Below, piece by piece: positions 24,431-33,977 of a DNA stretch of 39,954 nt; the first letter of the stretch is position 1; the number at the start of each line of letters is the position of its first letter. Source of the stretch: Pseudomonadota bacterium (GTDB lineage: Bacteria > Myxococcota_A > Polyangia > Polyangiales > Polyangiaceae); assembly GCA_023402175.1 (NCBI GenBank), contig JAEXCN010000450.1:1-39954 (forward strand), written 5' to 3'. The notes below the pieces were generated by a model, which was given only the letters and a program-made list of their open reading frames with translations, was not told where the DNA came from and made no database searches. The translations under genes were made by a program, and so were the position numbers.

Positions 24431-25249
24431 TCAGCGCCGTTGATAAACCCTCTGCTGGCGATCGAACTCGCTGAACTCCGACGCGAGCTTCGAGAAGCGG
24501 AGCGTCTCCTTCGACCCCAGACACAAGAAGCCCTTGCGGCAGAGGGAGTCTCTGAAGAGACCGATGGTTCGATCTTGGAGCTCTCGGTCGAAGTAGATGA
24601 GTACGTTGCGGCAGCTCACGAGCTGCACCTCCGCGAAGACGCTGTCGGTCGCGAGGCTGTGGTCCGCGAACACTACGTCTTTGCGCAGGCTCGGATCGAA
24701 CCGAGCCGCGCCGTACGCAACGGTGAAGTAGTCTGCGAGAGACGCTCGGCCACCGGCTGCGAGGTAGGCCTCGCTGAACTGGGCCATGCGTTCGAGCGCG
24801 TAGACGCCGGTCTCCGCCGCTCGAATGGCCTCTTGATTGATGTCGGTCGCGTAGATCAGCGTGCGACCAAGAAGTCCTTCCTCGCGCAGGACGATCGCGA
24901 TCGAGTACAGCTCCTCGCCGGTGCTGCACCCGGCGACCCAGAGCTTGAGCGATGGATACGTCTGGAGGACGGTCGTCACCTTCTCGCGCAGCGTGCGGAA
25001 GAAGGGCGGATCGCGGAACATCTCGCTCACCTGGATGGTGAAGGACGACATGAGAAGGTGGAAGACGTCGGGCTCGCGCAGCAGCCTCTCCTGGAGCGCG
25101 GAGAGGCTTCGAAGATCGAGGCTGTGCATCAGCTCGCCGACGCGACGCTCGAGCAGCGCCCTCGCGTACCCGCGAAAGTCGTAGTGGTACCTGAGGTGGA
25201 CGGCCTCGAGGAGGAGCGTGAGCTCGATATCGAAGAGGCTCTGTGTCAC
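24431..25249 (-). CDS. cheR: CheR-type protein-glutamate methyltransferase
   Basis: A 272-residue SAM-dependent methyltransferase. The N-terminal CheR helical domain (about 5-70, YDFRGYARALLERRVGELMH) precedes the catalytic domain with SSFTIQVSEMFRDPPFF, the SAM-binding LKLWVAGCSTGEELYSIAI (about 101-119), LIYATDINQEAIRAAETGVY and VSCRNVLIYFD (about 212-222), all CheR hallmarks. No C-terminal TPR or PilZ. GTG start at 25249 with AGGAG overlapping the stop codon of the preceding hybrid kinase, so it is translationally coupled. No chemoreceptor or CheB is in the window, so its substrate is unknown. CheR proteins sitting with hybrid kinases in this way are common in environmental bacteria. Confidence 0.93.
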   Translation of the reverse strand: MTQSLFDIELTLLLEAVHLRYHYDFRGYARALLERRVGELMHSLDLRSLSALQERLLREPDVFHLLMSSFTIQVSEMFRDPPFFRTLREKVTTVLQTYPSLKLWVAGCSTGEELYSIAIVLREEGLLGRTLIYATDINQEAIRAAETGVYALERMAQFSEAYLAAGGRASLADYFTVAYGAARFDPSLRKDVVFADHSLATDSVFAEVQLVSCRNVLIYFDRELQDRTIGLFRDSLCRKGFLCLGSKETLRFSKLASEFSEFDRQQRVYQRR

Positions 25250-25256
25250 GGAGCTC

Positions 25257-28200
25257 CTATTTCGGGATCCACACGCTCACGAGTGACACGAGCTTGTCGA
25301 CGTCGAGCGGCTTGGCGATGTAGTCGGAGGCGCCGGCTTGAAGGCACTTCTCGCGGTCGTCGGGCATCGCTTTCGCGGTCAGAGCGATGATCGGTAGCTT
25401 CCTCCATTCGTCTCGCGTCCGGATCGCGCGTGTGGCCGCGAGGCCGTCCATCTCGGGCATCATTACGTCCATGAGGACGAGGTCGATGCAGCGGTCTGGA
25501 TCGCTCGCGACCTCCTCGAGCGTGGCGAGCGCTTCGCGACCATTGCGCGCGATGAGCACGGCCGCGCCTCTCGGCTTCAGCGCGCTCGACAGGGCGAACA
25601 CGCTGCGTACGTCGTCCTCGACGACGAGGATGGTCTTGCCCTCCAGGACGGCCGCTCGCCCGCGAACGTCGCGCAGGATGCGCTGCTGTTCCGGAGGGAG
25701 CTCTTTCTCGACCTGGTGCAGGAAGAGGGTCACCTCGTCGAGGAGGCGCTCCGGGGAGCGAGCTCCTTTGACGATGATCGAGCCGGCGTAACGGCGGAGG
25801 CGCTGCTCCTCGTCGCGGGAGAGCGCGCGGCCGGTGTAGACGATGACGGGCGGAAACGAAAATGCTTCGCCGGCTGCCATCCGGTCGAGCACGTCGTATC
25901 CGGAGATGTCGGGCAACTTGAGGTCCAGCACCATCGCGTCGAAGGTGGCGTGCGTGAGGCGCTCGAGGGCCTCGCTTCCCGTCGCGACCGACACCACCTC
26001 CACGTCCTTCGTCGTGAGCAACGCCGCGATCGCCTCCTGCTGCCGTCTGTCGTCCTCGACGACGAGGACACGGCGAATCCCGCGGTCGAGCTTCTGCTCG
26101 AGCCGGTCGAAGGCGAGGTCGAGCTGCTCGCGCATGACGGGCTTGATCGCGTAGCCGATCGCCCCGAGCTCGAACGCTTGCTGGGCATGGTCGGCGATGG
26201 AGACGATATGCACCGGGATATGGCGGGTGACGGGCTGCCGCTTCAAGTGCTCAAGCACCGCCAGTCCGGAGCCGTCTGGGAGGACGATGTCGAGGACCAC
26301 GGCGCTCGGAACGAATCGCTCGGCGAGCGCGATCCCCTCGCGCGCGGTCGTCGCTACCAGGCACTGGAACCTGTGTTCCCTCGCGAGGTCCCGCACGATG
26401 CGGGCGAAGGGCTCGTCGTCTTCGATGACGAGGATGCTCTTCCCTCCAGGCTGGAGCGTCGCGCGGTCGTCCTCGACCGTCTGCCGCCACGAGATCTCGC
26501 CATTCGTCTTCGTCTGGAGCCCGTCGGAAGGTGGCGCAGGTAGCGCCTCGACGAGCCGTTCTGGAGGAGGCGCGCGATGTCGTCCATCTGCTGGCGGCGG
26601 GGCGAGTCCCGTCGGAAGGTGAAGGCTGAAGGTGCTGCCTCTCCCGGCTGCGCTCACGACGGTGATCTCGCCGCCCAGGCGGCGCGCGAGCTCTCGAGAG
26701 ATCGTCAGGCCCAGACCGACGCCTCCATACTTCCGCTGAGTCGTGCCGTCCGCCTGCCAGAAGCCAGCGAAGATGAGCTCCTGCTGCTCGGGGGCTACGC
26801 CGACCCCCGTATCGCGAACGGCGAAGGTCACACGGCTTCCATTCCCGGGTATCAGGCTCAAGGTCACGCTGCCTGCCTCGGTGAACTTGAACGCGTTCGA
26901 GAGCAGATTTCGCAGGATCTGTTGCACCCGCATCGGGTCCGTGGTGATGGTCCGTGCCGCCGTGGGATCGATCTCGAGGTCGAAACGGAGCTGCTTGTCG
27001 CCGGCGACCGGCTCGAACGTGCGCCTGAGCGCCTCGATGATGCGAGCAGGCTCGACGACCTCGGGTTGCACTTCCACGCGGCCGGCCTCGATGCGTGAGA
27101 GATCGAGGATGTCGTTCAGGAGCGCGAGGAGATCGGTGCCGGCGGCGTGGATCGTCCAGGCGTATTTCACCTGATCCTGGGTGAGGTTCTCCGCCTTGTT
27201 GTCGGCGAGGAGCTTCGCCAGGATGAGGATGGTGTTGAGCGGCGTCCGGAGCTCGTGGCTCATGTTCGCGAGAAACTCGGACTTGTATTGATTGGAGCGC
27301 GCGAGATGCTCTGCGTTCGCGATGAGCTCCGCTTTCGCGCGAGAGAGGTCGTCGCGCTGCTCCTCGAGGATCCGCGCTTGGTCCGTGAGCTGCGAGTTCG
27401 TCTGTTCGAGCTCCGCCTGTTGCTGTTCGAGCAGCACGTGCGATTCGGCGAGGGCCTTCGTCTGGCTCTCGAGCTCCTCGTTCGCCGTATGCAGCTCCTC
27501 CTGCTGTGACTGGAGCTCGTCTGCCTGCCGCCGGGTCTCTTCGAGCAGCTCCTGCTGGCGCGCTCGATAGAGCGCAGAGCGGAGCGCGACGCCCGTGGAC
27601 TCCGCGATGTTCGCGAGCAGCGCCATTTCCGACGTACCGACGCGATCGACGAAACCGAGCTCGATCGCGCCGTTCACGCTGCCATCGATCTGCGTCGGGA
27701 CGATCACGACGTGGCGGACCTTCCTCTGGCCGAGCGCGGAGGACATCTGGAGGTAGCCGTCCGGTACGTCGTCGAACCGGATGGTCCGCTTGTCCTTGAC
27801 CGCTTGGCCGAGCAGCCCCTCGCCGGCGTTCACCGTCTCGCGCGCCGACGCCTCTGCGTCGAGCGCGTACGCCGCGATGCGCCTCAACGTCCCGTCTGGC
27901 TGCTGCACGGAGTAGAGCGCACCGACAGGCAGCTCCAGATACTCGCACAGGTAGCGTAGTACCCTTTCCCCGAGCTCATGCACCATGAGCTCGCCCTGAA
28001 CGAGCGCGCCGAGCTCGCGCTGTCCAGAGCGAATCCAGGCCAGCTCGCGCACCTGACGCTTCGTGGTGACGGCATGCCGGACGATGAAAGCCGTCATCCA
28101 GGTCGAAACGGCCACGAGGGTCCGGTACACCCCGACCGGCAGCGAGACCGCCGGGGCCGAAGGTAGATCGAGGATCCTCGCCGGGGAGAACGCGGCCCCA

Positions 28201-28403
28201 ATCAGGAGGACCGTGCATGCAGCCGCGACGAGCAACGGTGTCCTCGGGTTCCAGACGTAGGAACAGAGGACCACGGGAACGAGATAGAAGACCGACTCGC
28301 CGTAGCCGAGCGGTGTGATGAGGTCGATCGCGAAGACGGCGACCAAGCTCAGCGTGATCGCATAGGCCAACGTCGGCGATGGTTGCTGTTGGAATCGGGG
28401 CAT
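25257..28403 (-). CDS. Membrane hybrid histidine kinase with three receivers
   Basis: A 1048-residue membrane sensor. About four helices (roughly 11-110) form an N-terminal membrane sensor region. GAF about 130-280; long coiled coil about 282-370 (QQEELHTANEELESQTKALAE); HisKA with His383 (ANMSHELRTPLN); HATPase_c with N503 and DTGVGVAP (531-538); then three receivers with Asp705, Asp827 and Asp979. The second receiver ends in IIVKGARSP, so its conserved Lys is followed by Gly and not the usual Pro. ATG 28403 overlaps the stop of the upstream receiver gene by one base (TGATG), and cheR starts 7 bases after its stop. Central kinase of the operon; ligand unknown. Confidence 0.94.
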   Translation of the reverse strand: MPRFQQQPSPTLAYAITLSLVAVFAIDLITPLGYGESVFYLVPVVLCSYVWNPRTPLLVAAACTVLLIGAAFSPARILDLPSAPAVSLPVGVYRTLVAVSTWMTAFIVRHAVTTKRQVRELAWIRSGQRELGALVQGELMVHELGERVLRYLCEYLELPVGALYSVQQPDGTLRRIAAYALDAEASARETVNAGEGLLGQAVKDKRTIRFDDVPDGYLQMSSALGQRKVRHVVIVPTQIDGSVNGAIELGFVDRVGTSEMALLANIAESTGVALRSALYRARQQELLEETRRQADELQSQQEELHTANEELESQTKALAESHVLLEQQQAELEQTNSQLTDQARILEEQRDDLSRAKAELIANAEHLARSNQYKSEFLANMSHELRTPLNTILILAKLLADNKAENLTQDQVKYAWTIHAAGTDLLALLNDILDLSRIEAGRVEVQPEVVEPARIIEALRRTFEPVAGDKQLRFDLEIDPTAARTITTDPMRVQQILRNLLSNAFKFTEAGSVTLSLIPGNGSRVTFAVRDTGVGVAPEQQELIFAGFWQADGTTQRKYGGVGLGLTISRELARRLGGEITVVSAAGRGSTFSLHLPTGLAPPPADGRHRAPPPERLVEALPAPPSDGLQTKTNGEISWRQTVEDDRATLQPGGKSILVIEDDEPFARIVRDLAREHRFQCLVATTAREGIALAERFVPSAVVLDIVLPDGSGLAVLEHLKRQPVTRHIPVHIVSIADHAQQAFELGAIGYAIKPVMREQLDLAFDRLEQKLDRGIRRVLVVEDDRRQQEAIAALLTTKDVEVVSVATGSEALERLTHATFDAMVLDLKLPDISGYDVLDRMAAGEAFSFPPVIVYTGRALSRDEEQRLRRYAGSIIVKGARSPERLLDEVTLFLHQVEKELPPEQQRILRDVRGRAAVLEGKTILVVEDDVRSVFALSSALKPRGAAVLIARNGREALATLEEVASDPDRCIDLVLMDVMMPEMDGLAATRAIRTRDEWRKLPIIALTAKAMPDDREKCLQAGASDYIAKPLDVDKLVSLVSVWIPK

Positions 28404-28945
28404 CAGTGCTGATGACGAGGCCGAGCCGCTTCGCGCACCGCTTCGACGAGATCGGAAGCTTCGATCGGTTTGCCGACGTGGACGTTGAATCCGGCTTCGA
28501 GGGCGCGCGCGGTATCGCGCTCGCCGCTGAAACCGCTCACCGCGAGCGCGCCGACCGAGGTGTCACGCCGTCGGACCTCCCGGACGAGCTCGTAGCCGCC
28601 ACCGCCCGGCATCGCGAGGTCGCTGACGACGACATCCGGTGTCCAGCGCCCGAACAGCTCGAGCGCCTCGCCGGAGCACGAGGCGCACGCAACCTCGGCG
28701 CCCGCGCGACGCAGGACCGCCGCCATGAGCTCGCGCGTGTCTTCGTCGTCGTCGACGACCAGGATCCGAAGGCTTCGCAGCTCGGATCCCAGCTGGGTGA
28801 CGGGCTCCGTCGAGGTGACCTCGCTTCCATGCCGCGGTCCGAGCAGCTTCGCCGCTTGCTCGCGGCTGTCGCTCTGCGACACGGCGAACGACTCGACCCG
28901 ATCGACGAGCGCGTCCACTCCTCGGCGACGATTCCGCAGAGACAT
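28403..28945 (-). CDS. Response regulator with N-terminal extension
   Basis: A 180-residue protein: a polar 58-residue extension of unknown function, then one receiver (about 59-180) with the acidic D65-D66-D67 pocket, phospho-Asp109 (VVSDLAMPGGGGYE), Ser in AVSGFSGE and Lys159 (VGKPIE). No output domain. ATG 28945 chosen over an upstream in-frame ATG at 28987 because GGAGGTGAGCAG sits perfectly before it. First gene of a four-gene operon. Its receiver may take phosphate from the adjoining three-receiver kinase. Confidence 0.9.
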   Translation of the reverse strand: MSLRNRRRGVDALVDRVESFAVSQSDSREQAAKLLGPRHGSEVTSTEPVTQLGSELRSLRILVVDDDEDTRELMAAVLRRAGAEVACASCSGEALELFGRWTPDVVVSDLAMPGGGGYELVREVRRRDTSVGALAVSGFSGERDTARALEAGFNVHVGKPIEASDLVEAVREAARPRHQH

Positions 28946-29149
28946 CTGCTCACCTCCGTGCGTCTCGCGATGACGTCCAGTACGCACGCCCCGCTCGGTG
29001 CGGTCCCACCCAATTTCCCACGATTCGCGTCGCCGCGAGCTACCTCGAGCACTGTTGCATTAAGCAGCGTCGAGGGCGAGGGGCAACGGAGGGCCGGTGG
29101 GCTAGAGGCTGGTTCGCCCCCGCGAAAAAGGGTACGACGAGAGATCTCG

Positions 29150-30361
29150 ATGGACCGCGCAGAGCTCGAGCGTCTCGATCGCGAAAGCCTCGTGATGCGT
29201 GCACAGGCCGCAGGCATCCGCCGCGCGCGCGTGCTGACGCGGCCGGAGCTGATCGACGAGCTGCTCCGGCTCGATCCGGCCGTCGATCCGACGCACCTGA
29301 AGAAGACGCGCGGGTTCTTCGGCGTCGCGCGCGATCTCCTGTCGAGGGTCGTCGAGCGAGGCCTTCACCTTCCGGACGCGGCCGATCGCCTCCGCGCTGC
29401 GCTCGGCAATCCGCTTCCGCATGTCCCGCGGCCGGAGCCGCAAGCGGTCCCGACGGTGACGCTCGCCGAGATCTACGCTGCGCAGGGGCACAAGCAGCGC
29501 GCGATCGAGACGTTGAGGCGTGTCCTCGAGGTCGAGCCGGAGCACGGCGCCGCGCGCGCGCTCCTCGAGAAGCTCGAAGCGAGGGACTACGTCCCGCCGC
29601 CGCCGCCAATGCCGCCCGAGGCGGAGGAGCCAGCCGACGAGATCGGCGCGCACCTCCGTGCGCCGGAAGTCGAGGAGCCGCTGCCGAGCACTGCGAGGCC
29701 GGGCGAGAGCGCCGTCGACTCGGCGCAAGCATTCGCGGTCGCGGGCGAAGAACGCGAGCTGCCGGCGTACGTCGAGCCCGCCGAGGTCCAGGAGGAGCCG
29801 CTCACGCCGCGTCCCGCGGTCGAGTCGCTTGCTACCGACGCCTCCGCGCAAGCGCTCGAGCGAGACGAAGAGATGTCCGTCACGACGGCGCCCGCGCAGG
29901 CGCTGCGCGAGCGGACGGAGTGTGTCGCCATTCCGCTCGACGCGACGAGCTCGTACGTGTGGTGGCGCCTCGCGCCGGACGCGCGGCGTGCGCTCGAAGA
30001 TGCTTTCTTCTTCGTTCGTGCAGCCGTCTTCGTGCCGACCTGGGATGGCCCCGTCCGCGAGACGCGCGACGTCGCGTGTGATCCCGCGGCCGGTGAGCTC
30101 GTCGTGCGCGATCTGCCGGAAGGCGCGATCGTCCGGATCGCGATCGGCACGATGGACGACGGTGAGCTCGTGCCGCTCGCACACTCGCCGGCGCTCGAGG
30201 CGACGTCGGGTCGTGGGCTCGTCCAGTGGACGCCCGAGGGCCCGGTGCCGATCGTCCTGGATGATCCGAACGCGGCGACGATCGCGCGCGCAGCGGAGGG
30301 GGCGGCTCGCATGACGGAGGTGGCGGCTCGTAACGTCGGACAACATCCCGGCTCGGGCTGA
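29150..30361 (+). CDS. TPR protein with N-terminal helical domain and DUF4912-like region
   Basis: A 403-residue soluble protein. The first 45 residues (LERLDRESLVMRAQAAGIRRARVLTRPELIDELL) resemble a SAP or Rho-N helix-extended-helix fold, often nucleic-acid binding. A TPR unit lies near 100-145 (TLAEIYAAQGHKQRAIETLRRVLEVEP...GAARALLEKLE). A long acidic Pro/Glu linker (about 148-250) follows, then a beta-rich C-terminal domain with SSYVWWRLAPDARRALEDA and VPTWDGPVRETRDVACDP, reminiscent of the DUF4912 family by the YxWWxL motif; this match is tentative. ATG 29150, weak ribosome site. Six bases before the ankyrin gene and probably co-transcribed. Function unknown. Confidence 0.75.
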   Translation: MDRAELERLDRESLVMRAQAAGIRRARVLTRPELIDELLRLDPAVDPTHLKKTRGFFGVARDLLSRVVERGLHLPDAADRLRAALGNPLPHVPRPEPQAVPTVTLAEIYAAQGHKQRAIETLRRVLEVEPEHGAARALLEKLEARDYVPPPPPMPPEAEEPADEIGAHLRAPEVEEPLPSTARPGESAVDSAQAFAVAGEERELPAYVEPAEVQEEPLTPRPAVESLATDASAQALERDEEMSVTTAPAQALRERTECVAIPLDATSSYVWWRLAPDARRALEDAFFFVRAAVFVPTWDGPVRETRDVACDPAAGELVVRDLPEGAIVRIAIGTMDDGELVPLAHSPALEATSGRGLVQWTPEGPVPIVLDDPNAATIARAAEGAARMTEVAARNVGQHPGSG

Positions 30362-30367
30362 CGCGCG

Positions 30368-31426
30368 ATGTCCGAGGACTTGCTCCTCTACGCGCAGCTC
30401 GGACGGGCCGACCACATCGCTCGCCTCGTGCGCGAGGGCGCCGATCCGGACTGGAGGCGGGAAGACGGCGTCACGACGCTGATGATGGCGGCCATGACGG
30501 GGCGTCTCGAGGTGATTTCCTCGCTCCTCGACTCGGGCGCGACGATCGATCTACCTGCGCCCGACGGAATGACCGCGCTCCTCGCTGCGTGCGCCTTCGC
30601 TCGGACGACCCGGGACATCAGCGGCGTCGAGCTGCTGCTCGCGCGTGGCGCGGATCCGAAGCTCGCCAACAAAGAGGGCAACGATGCGCTGATGCTCTGC
30701 GCGCGTCACGGGCTCGTCGAGGCGGTGATCGCGCTCCTCAAGGCAGGCGCCGACCCGCGACGCGCGAACCGCTACGGAACGACGGCGTTGATGCAGGCTG
30801 CGCGCGGTCATCTCGTGGAGACGGTCCGCGTCCTCATGCGTGCGGGTGCCGACCGCGCGCAGGTCGACGAGAGCGGCCTCGCCGCGAGCCGCTATGCGTG
30901 CGAGCTCGGGCCGCCTCCGGCCGAGCTTGCGGCCATGCTCGCGCCGAGCGATCTCGGGTCCCTCGAGCTGTCGCGTCGCATCTCCCGGTTCGATCGTCCC
31001 GATTTCCGCATCAAGCTGCTCGGGTCGTGGAACGAGAACGAGCTCGCGCCGAACGAATACGAATTCCTCGAGGTGACCGGCGAGAGGCAGATCCTCGTGT
31101 CCGTCACGCACCTGCCCGCGCCGCTCGATCCCGACGAACGCCAGGACGCCATCGCGCGGAAGGTCCACGAGCACATCGCCCAGGTCCGGAGCGAGACCGG
31201 CGAGGACTGCCGCTTCACCGAGGTGCGCTTCCTCGAGGCAGGGAACACGATCCAGGCGCGCTGGAGCGGGTCGTCGCCCTCGGGCTCCTTCTTCGTCGCG
31301 GCATGTATCTACGCCACGCCGACCCGCTTCGTGACGATGTCGTACCGGGATTTTCGCCCGAACCTGAGCGAGGAGACCCGCGGGCGTCAGGCGGGCGAGA
31401 GCGTCGCGTCGTTCCGCGTGAAGTGA
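30368..31426 (+). CDS. Ankyrin-repeat protein
   Basis: A 352-residue cytoplasmic protein. Five to six ankyrin repeats cover about 1-185 (GVTTLMMAAMTGRLEVISSLLDSGA, GMTALLAACAF..., GNDALMLCARHGLVEAVIALL, GTTALMQAARGHLVETVRVLM). The C-terminal half (about 200-350) is a beta-rich domain with RFDRPDFRIKLLGSWNEN and FVAACIYATPTRFVTMSYRDF that I do not recognise with confidence. It may be a DcrB/PsbP-like module as in other stress proteins. No signal peptide. ATG 30368 follows the TPR gene by 6 bases. Protein-protein binding is the only safe role. Confidence 0.85.
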   Translation: MSEDLLLYAQLGRADHIARLVREGADPDWRREDGVTTLMMAAMTGRLEVISSLLDSGATIDLPAPDGMTALLAACAFARTTRDISGVELLLARGADPKLANKEGNDALMLCARHGLVEAVIALLKAGADPRRANRYGTTALMQAARGHLVETVRVLMRAGADRAQVDESGLAASRYACELGPPPAELAAMLAPSDLGSLELSRRISRFDRPDFRIKLLGSWNENELAPNEYEFLEVTGERQILVSVTHLPAPLDPDERQDAIARKVHEHIAQVRSETGEDCRFTEVRFLEAGNTIQARWSGSSPSGSFFVAACIYATPTRFVTMSYRDFRPNLSEETRGRQAGESVASFRVK

Positions 31427-31570
31427 CGCGCGAAGCGACGCGTGAGGTGACCGAGCGCGTTTCGGAAGAGCTCGATGTCGCCGAGGCGGATGGATGACTT
31501 CGAAGCGTTTCGTCCTCGACGAAGCAGCGTTCGCGCGTCAGGCTAGAGACGAAGCAGGAGGATCGCCTCT

Positions 31571-32188
31571 GTGAGACGGTTCGCTTGGGGCGTTGCTGTT
31601 GAGGCGCTCGGGATGGCCACCGCCGTCGTGGTGATGCTCTGCGCTGGATGCGCGTCGTCGCCATCGCGCAGCCAGGTCGATCGCCACGTGGTCCCGGCCT
31701 CCTTGAATCAGGTCGTCCTAGAGGACTTCGACATGGTCTCGTTCCTCGACGTCGATCTCCATACCGCGGTCCAGACGCGGGAGGCGGTCGAGAGCGAGTT
31801 CAAGACGGCCTACGGGCAGGCAGGACATCCGCGATGGTTCTTCCACGCGTTCGACGGCAAGAACCTCGACTTCGTCGTCGCACGCTTCGAGCCGAAGGGC
31901 CCGCGCCAGCCTCGTTACGTGGCCCAGCGTCGCCTTCGCGTGAAGCGCTCGCGTGACGCTGAACGTGCGCTCGGCGTCGCCGCCGTCGTGCGCGAGTACG
32001 AGGTCGGCACGCGCGGAGTGAGGGCGGGGATGTCGCGCCGCGACGTCACGGTGGTCGCCGGGCGCCCCCAGTCGTGGATCCCACGCGAGCGCGCGGGCTC
32101 GTTCGATCTGCTCTACCCGACGTTCTGCGTGCGCTTCGTCGATAGCAAGGTCGCCCACGTGTGGCGTCGGGACGAGTGCTCGTACTGA
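31571..32188 (+). CDS. Lipoprotein with BamE/SmpA-like C-terminal domain
   Basis: A 205-residue probable lipoprotein: hydrophobic segment VEALGMATAVVVMLCAGC with candidate lipid Cys27 (the -3 position is Cys, unusual). The last 65 residues (GTRGVRAGMSRRDVTVVAGRP, then LLYPTFCVRFVDSKVAHVW) match the pattern of BamE/SmpA-type proteins, G-M-x5-V-x3-G-P followed by an aromatic strand and V-x-F-x-D-x-K-V. A basic middle region precedes it. GTG 31571 has AGGAGG nine bases upstream. It converges on the acyl-CoA dehydrogenase gene with 10 bases between stops. Confidence 0.7.
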   Translation: MRRFAWGVAVEALGMATAVVVMLCAGCASSPSRSQVDRHVVPASLNQVVLEDFDMVSFLDVDLHTAVQTREAVESEFKTAYGQAGHPRWFFHAFDGKNLDFVVARFEPKGPRQPRYVAQRRLRVKRSRDAERALGVAAVVREYEVGTRGVRAGMSRRDVTVVAGRPQSWIPRERAGSFDLLYPTFCVRFVDSKVAHVWRRDECSY

Positions 32189-32198
32189 GACACGCCGA

Positions 32199-33977
32199 TC
32201 AGAGGATGTCGAGCGGATAGCCGCCGTCGGCGCAGGCCTTGTGCGCGATCGCCTTCCGGAGCTCGTCGTCGTTCTCGTCGAAGCCGGTGAGGTTCTCGAG
32301 CAGCCTCTTCTCGGCGCCGCGGGCGAACATCGTGAGGAGATCGATCTCGCGGCGCGCTCCCTCTTCGCCGCGCTTCTCGATCGCGCGCGTCGTCCGGGAG
32401 AGGCAGCTCGCGATGGCATAGAGATCGATCGCGATGTCGGCGACGCGCTTCTGCGTGAACTGCATCTCGGCGATGTTCTTGCCGTGCCGGCGGAGGACCT
32501 TGTCTACGGCCTTCGCGAGCTGCTGCGAGTAGTTGATGACGAGGCCGGCCTCGCGCGAGAGCACGGGATGCACGCGTGTCAGCCGGTCGCGCGAGAGCAC
32601 GCTGCGAGCCTTGCGGAGCGCGAAATCGCCGAGCAGGCCGAACCCCTTGATCGGTTCGCGCATCGCCTTCGACACGTCCTCGAGCTCACGCCCGGGGCCT
32701 TGCATGCCCGAGAGCGCGATGAAGCAGCGGAGGATCTCGTTCGTACCCTCGAACACCATCGCCGCGCGCGCGTCGCGGATCATGCGCTCCCACGGCTCGT
32801 TGCGTGTGTAGCCGAGCGCCCCGGCGATCTGAGCCGACTCGTTCGCGACGCGCCAGAGCGTCTCCGAGCCGAACACCTTGCAGATCGCGCTCTCGACGGA
32901 GAAGTCGGTGCGACCCGCATCGACGAGGCCGGTCGTGAGATACGTCATGCTCTCGAGCGCGAAGATGTCGGCCGACATCCTCGCGATCTTGTCCTTCACG
33001 AGCGGGAACTCGGAGATGCTCCGGCCGAACGTCTTGCGCTCGGTCGCGCGCTCGACCGCGAGGCGGAGGAGGCGCTTCGAAGAGCCGATGCAGCTCGAGG
33101 CGAGCGCGAGACGGGCGCTCGTCAGGACCTCCATCGCGACCTTGAAACCGCGACCGACTTCGCCGAGGACGTGCTCGACAGGAACACGGACCTGCGAGAG
33201 CGTGAGGCTCGTCGTCGACGCCCCTCGGAGGCCGAGCGTCGGCTCGCGCGTGGTGCTCGTCACGCCATTGCCGCGTTCGACGATGAACGCCGTCAGGCGC
33301 GGCTTCGCCCCGTCGTCGGCGGGCGAGGTGCGGGCGATCACGGTGAAGAGGTCGGCGACGCCGCCGTTCGTGACCCAGATCTTCTCGCCGTTGATGACGT
33401 AGCTGTCGCCGTCGCGGTCCGCGCGGGTCTGGATGGATCCGGCATCGCTCCCGGCCCCGACCTCGACGAGGGCGAAGGCAGCGAGGGTCTCGCCGCGCGC
33501 ACAGCGGGGCAGGTACTTCGCCTTGAGCTCCTCGGTGCCGAAGAAGAGGAGCGCCGCGAGCCCGAGCGACTGATGGGCGCTCACCGTCAGCGCCAGCGAG
33601 CCGTCGAGCGCTGCGAGCTCCTGTACGATCCGGGCATACGCGGTCATCCCGTGCCCCGACCCGCCATGGGCCTTCGGGACCGCGAGGCCGAAGATGCCCA
33701 GCTCGCGAAGGCCGGCGAGCACCTCGAGAGGGATCGACTCGTCCCGGTCGATGCGCGCTGCGTCGACGTGCTTCGACGCAAAGCGGCGCATGCCATCGAG
33801 GACGCCGTTGACCTCGTCGACCTCCGCGCGCGTCGGCTCGGGATACGGGAAGATCAGCCCTTCGGCCGGCGATCCGACGAACAAGCTCTTTGCGAAAGAC
33901 TCGTCGCCGGTACCCGAAGCGGTCGGCGCGGGGACCGATGCAGGGGGCGAGGGCGGCAGAGCAGGGGGAGGCGCCAT
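32199..33977 (-). CDS. Acyl-CoA dehydrogenase (VLCAD/ACAD9-like)
   Basis: A 592-residue FAD enzyme making the alpha-beta double bond in fatty acyl-CoA. The Pro/Ala-rich N-terminus (about 1-25) is not part of the fold. Family motifs: GIFGLAVPKAHGGSGHGM, FALVEVGAGSDAGSIQT (the usual TEP before GSD is VEV here), INGEKIWVTNGGVADLFTV, GRSISEFPLVKDKIA, and the catalytic-base Glu410 in AMVFEGTNEILR. An extra C-terminal helical domain (about 430-592) follows, as in VLCAD-type enzymes. ATG 33977 with AGAGGGG crowded against it; open sequence upstream is not conserved-looking. No other beta-oxidation gene is nearby. Confidence 0.92.
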   Translation of the reverse strand: MAPPPALPPSPPASVPAPTASGTGDESFAKSLFVGSPAEGLIFPYPEPTRAEVDEVNGVLDGMRRFASKHVDAARIDRDESIPLEVLAGLRELGIFGLAVPKAHGGSGHGMTAYARIVQELAALDGSLALTVSAHQSLGLAALLFFGTEELKAKYLPRCARGETLAAFALVEVGAGSDAGSIQTRADRDGDSYVINGEKIWVTNGGVADLFTVIARTSPADDGAKPRLTAFIVERGNGVTSTTREPTLGLRGASTTSLTLSQVRVPVEHVLGEVGRGFKVAMEVLTSARLALASSCIGSSKRLLRLAVERATERKTFGRSISEFPLVKDKIARMSADIFALESMTYLTTGLVDAGRTDFSVESAICKVFGSETLWRVANESAQIAGALGYTRNEPWERMIRDARAAMVFEGTNEILRCFIALSGMQGPGRELEDVSKAMREPIKGFGLLGDFALRKARSVLSRDRLTRVHPVLSREAGLVINYSQQLAKAVDKVLRRHGKNIAEMQFTQKRVADIAIDLYAIASCLSRTTRAIEKRGEEGARREIDLLTMFARGAEKRLLENLTGFDENDDELRKAIAHKACADGGYPLDIL

